Positions 61,677 to 64,000 of a stretch of 64,000 bases of DNA are shown here, in pieces. Numbering within the stretch: the stretch's first letter is position 1; each line of letters starts with the position of its first letter. The notes beneath the pieces were generated by a model. That model was not told the origin of the DNA. It did not search any database and was given only the letters and a program-made list of their open reading frames with translations. Source of the DNA: Lepisosteus oculatus (Eukaryota > Chordata > Actinopteri > Semionotiformes > Lepisosteidae); NCBI RefSeq assembly GCF_040954835.1, contig NC_090711.1, forward strand, positions 9,741,501 through 9,805,500, in the 5' to 3' direction. The translations under genes and the position numbers were made by a program.

Positions 61677-62019
61677 CATGCTAACAGGCCGGTCTTTGTT
61701 TTACTCATTTCAACAGCTCATTTTGAGGAGTTAATTTGTGCATCTCTGTATTAATTTTCTTGAACATTTGGAATTTGTGTCTGACCTCACAAACAGCTGC
61801 CTCCTGTACAGTTAATATCACTACATCCAGGTTGATACCCCAGCAGCTCTCCGAAAGCACACTGATTTAAAAGTCAGTGCAGTGGACGTCCGGGTTTCAA
61901 ACTAAGCCAGGATTTATTTGAACGTTGAAGTGAAGGTTATGTTGGTTTAATAGATGTTGTCACATGGTGGCATACAGCCCTGGAAAATACTGTAAACTGG
62001 TGAGTGCTGTTTCATGGTG

Positions 62020-62394
62020 GTGCTCTCTCTCCTTGCCCTGTTGCCTCTAACCTCCTCTCACTTTACAAGATAGAGGTGTTTCCTCCTCTGCCCCCCTCTC
62101 AGCTCTGATCTTGACTACCTCTCCGTCCAATACTTCTCTCTGTCCCCCCACTGCTTTTCCAATACCTACCTCAGCCCTTGCTACTACAGACGGAGTGTCT
62201 CCCAGTCTCTCTTCCTAAATTCGGACCATCATCCCTTACAGATCACCCCTCTCTCTCCTTTCTTTTCTTTCTCCTCATCCCTCAGATCTGTGCATCAGCC
62301 CTTTACATCCCCCACCTCTCCTAGTCCTTCAGCTCGGAGCTTCTCCTGCCTGTCCAGTTCCCCCCCCCATCCCCCCGTCTGACGTCTCTTTGCC
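62020..62394 (+). mobile_element. Pyrimidine-rich stretch, probable LINE ORF fragment
   Basis: About 370 bp, mostly C and T. A frame open from about 62104 to the TGA near 62383 reads SDLDYLSVQYFSLSPHCFSN, then FLNSDHHPLQITPLSPF. The NSDHHPL segment resembles the SDH motif at the end of the APE-type endonuclease of non-LTR retrotransposons. Low complexity makes the call tentative. Confidence 0.35.
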
Positions 62395-62993
62395 CTCCCC
62401 ATGGCACTCAGATGGGCCCAGGTGCTGTTAATAACAAGGACACACATTACAGCCCCCAGCAGTGCCGCTCAATCAGGTTCTAATTAATCCCATCCCATCT
62501 GCTGCACCCCCTCCCTCTGCCAGGCCCTCTGCCCTGTGCCTGGAACTGGATGAGGTGTTAATGGGACTGGGCTGATGGGGGAGCCCCAAGGGAACTGGGG
62601 CTGTGTGTATGTAGGGGTTTATATACTGTATGTATCCGTGCATTATTTCCCAGTGTAATCTCCATGGATTCCCTCCCTCCTTTTTCTCGCTCGGAGTCCG
62701 GTAATACGGCACCACGTTCTCAGCAAAATCAATGCCCCCCAAGCAGAGCACAAAACAGCTCCATTTCTCGGAGCTCCAGGTCTTCCTCAAGGAGAAGAGC
62801 AGGAAGGGACGTGCAGCCCCTTCACTTGTCTTTTTTCTTTTCCTTCTTCGGGATAACTGCCAGATCTGCTTTTGAATTTTACCGTTTTAATTTTTCTTTC
62901 CTCTGAAGGTGTTGGAGCAGCACGTTTGTTAAAAGGGGGGGGTGGGGAATCATCGAGAAACTCATTATGTTGAAATGTGCATTCTGTTTTCTC

Positions 62994-63061
62994 CCACTGA
63001 TATTTGAACACATACTGGAGAGGTAACTGTCAATTTGTTTTTTCTGTCATAATATGAAAAG
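62994..63061 (+). repeat. Short direct repeat, copy 2
   Basis: CCACTGATATTTGAACACAT ... GTCATAATATGAAAAG. Partner of 61607-61676; similarity may extend upstream through GAAATGT. Confidence 0.55.
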
Positions 63062-64000
63062 ACGTATGACACAAAAGACACACGCAGAAATACGAAAAGG
63101 CAGCTGCTGGAAGGAACGGTACAGCTCTCACTCTCGCCCGACTCTAAAGTACCCGATCGGAGTGAGAGGGGAGCTGAGACAACCCTGTTGATATCAAATG
63201 CACAGATGGGGACATCGTTGTGATGAGCCTACACTAAACGAGACATGTCCAACCACTGCAAACCCACCGAAAAACCGTGAGACAATCACTGTACCAGAAC
63301 ACATACCATAGTAACCATGGTAAAAGTGCTCAAATCAAATCAATACAATTGTATACAAAAAAACATGGAGGTCTCTAAAAAAGAGAAAAAAAATCTTCCC
63401 TTTAACTTGGAAATTTCAAACATTGCTAATATCTAACGCATTCTTAGTTTGGTTCTGTGACTACATGAAAAACTTTCTCGCTGTTCGACACAATTGGAGC
63501 TGTTGAGGCATTGGATTAGATTGGAGCCCCCTATCGCATAATGGGATCTTTGAATGTACCATAAATGGATCATTATTTAGCAGCTGTTCCAGTTTTCTGT
63601 AATAACTGCACTAAGACATACCTCCACAATTACACTTTATGTATTACATAAAATTTTATGCCCACTAAGTATCTTGCATTGTCTTCATGATGTGCTTTGT
63701 GACTAATTGAGTTTTGCTACTGTATATCCTACTGAATGTTCCATTTAATATTGCACAGCACATTTTTTTATTTATCCTGGAATTTATAATTCCTGATCTG
63801 TATAATCCAATTGCATTGCTAACATTTAAATTGACTTAGTCATCAACTGCATTAAGTAATAATGCATGTCTCAGAATTATAAACAATATTGCTCTAATCA
63901 AGAATTGCCATTTTAAAATCCTTTAGGGGGTAAAGAGCCACATTACTTTTTTCACTGGCTATGATGATATTAAGTTAATAAATTTTAAAAAATATTACTT
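63062..64000. other. Right edge: nothing recognised
   Basis: AT-rich, non-coding, no repeat that I can name. Confidence 0.4.

Larger units (their letters stand above)
57992..62019. other. Intergenic stretch
   Basis: No gene recognised. 58140-58400 is GC-rich and conserved-looking, then an ACAC/AGAC microsatellite at 58425-58460. The remainder is AT-rich, unclassified. Confidence 0.35.

Noticed and set aside
1..64000. CRISPR arrays, operons, phage or bacterial defence systems
   Set aside because: The window is intron-containing vertebrate DNA. The only tandem repeats are microsatellites and one minisatellite without spacer structure.

Overview
This is a stretch of vertebrate nuclear DNA, most likely from a ray-finned fish. 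Genes are split by GT-AG introns, and the repeats are typical of fish: tRNA-headed SINEs with a GGATGG tail, a 5S-rRNA-derived SINE, Rex1/CR1-type LINE fragments and a Tc1 remnant. The abundance of short ACTGTA/TACAGTA-type motifs and the single, human-6p-like pairing of ssr1 with a neuritin gene make me lean towards a non-teleost such as a gar or bowfin. That species guess is weak. There are no bacterial, phage or CRISPR features.

Layout. (1) 1-6.2 kb, minus strand: five short exons that join in phase into the front part of a small transmembrane signalling adaptor resembling SIT1 (TRAT1 is the alternative). Its 3' end was not found and may lie left of the window. (2) 6.5-9.7 kb: a duplicated ~300-bp block, one copy split by a LINE 3' end, then further LINE/SINE debris. 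(3) 10.07-20.87 kb, plus strand: complete ssr1 (TRAP-alpha), nine coding exons, 285 residues, with a likely poly(A) signal near 22.57 kb. (4) 24.0-41.39 kb, plus strand: a neuritin-family gene with three coding exons and 143 residues. It has a GC-rich promoter/5' region, a 13.2-kb first intron, and a GT-rich minisatellite that runs almost up to the 3' splice site of exon 2. (5) 41.4-64 kb: mostly non-coding, with SINEs, a hairpin (foldback) element, a Tc1 remnant, a LINE-like pyrimidine-rich ORF fragment and a few conserved-looking islands. One unrecognised two-exon candidate gene starts from a CpG-rich patch at 49.4-49.6 kb on the minus strand.

The genes do not form a pathway. ssr1 is a housekeeping ER translocon subunit, the SIT1-like gene is a lymphocyte adaptor transcribed divergently from it, and neuritin is a GPI-anchored neuronal/activity-regulated protein. 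Exon joins were worked out by hand from splice sites and reading phase. Family assignments come from remembered family features, not from a database search.
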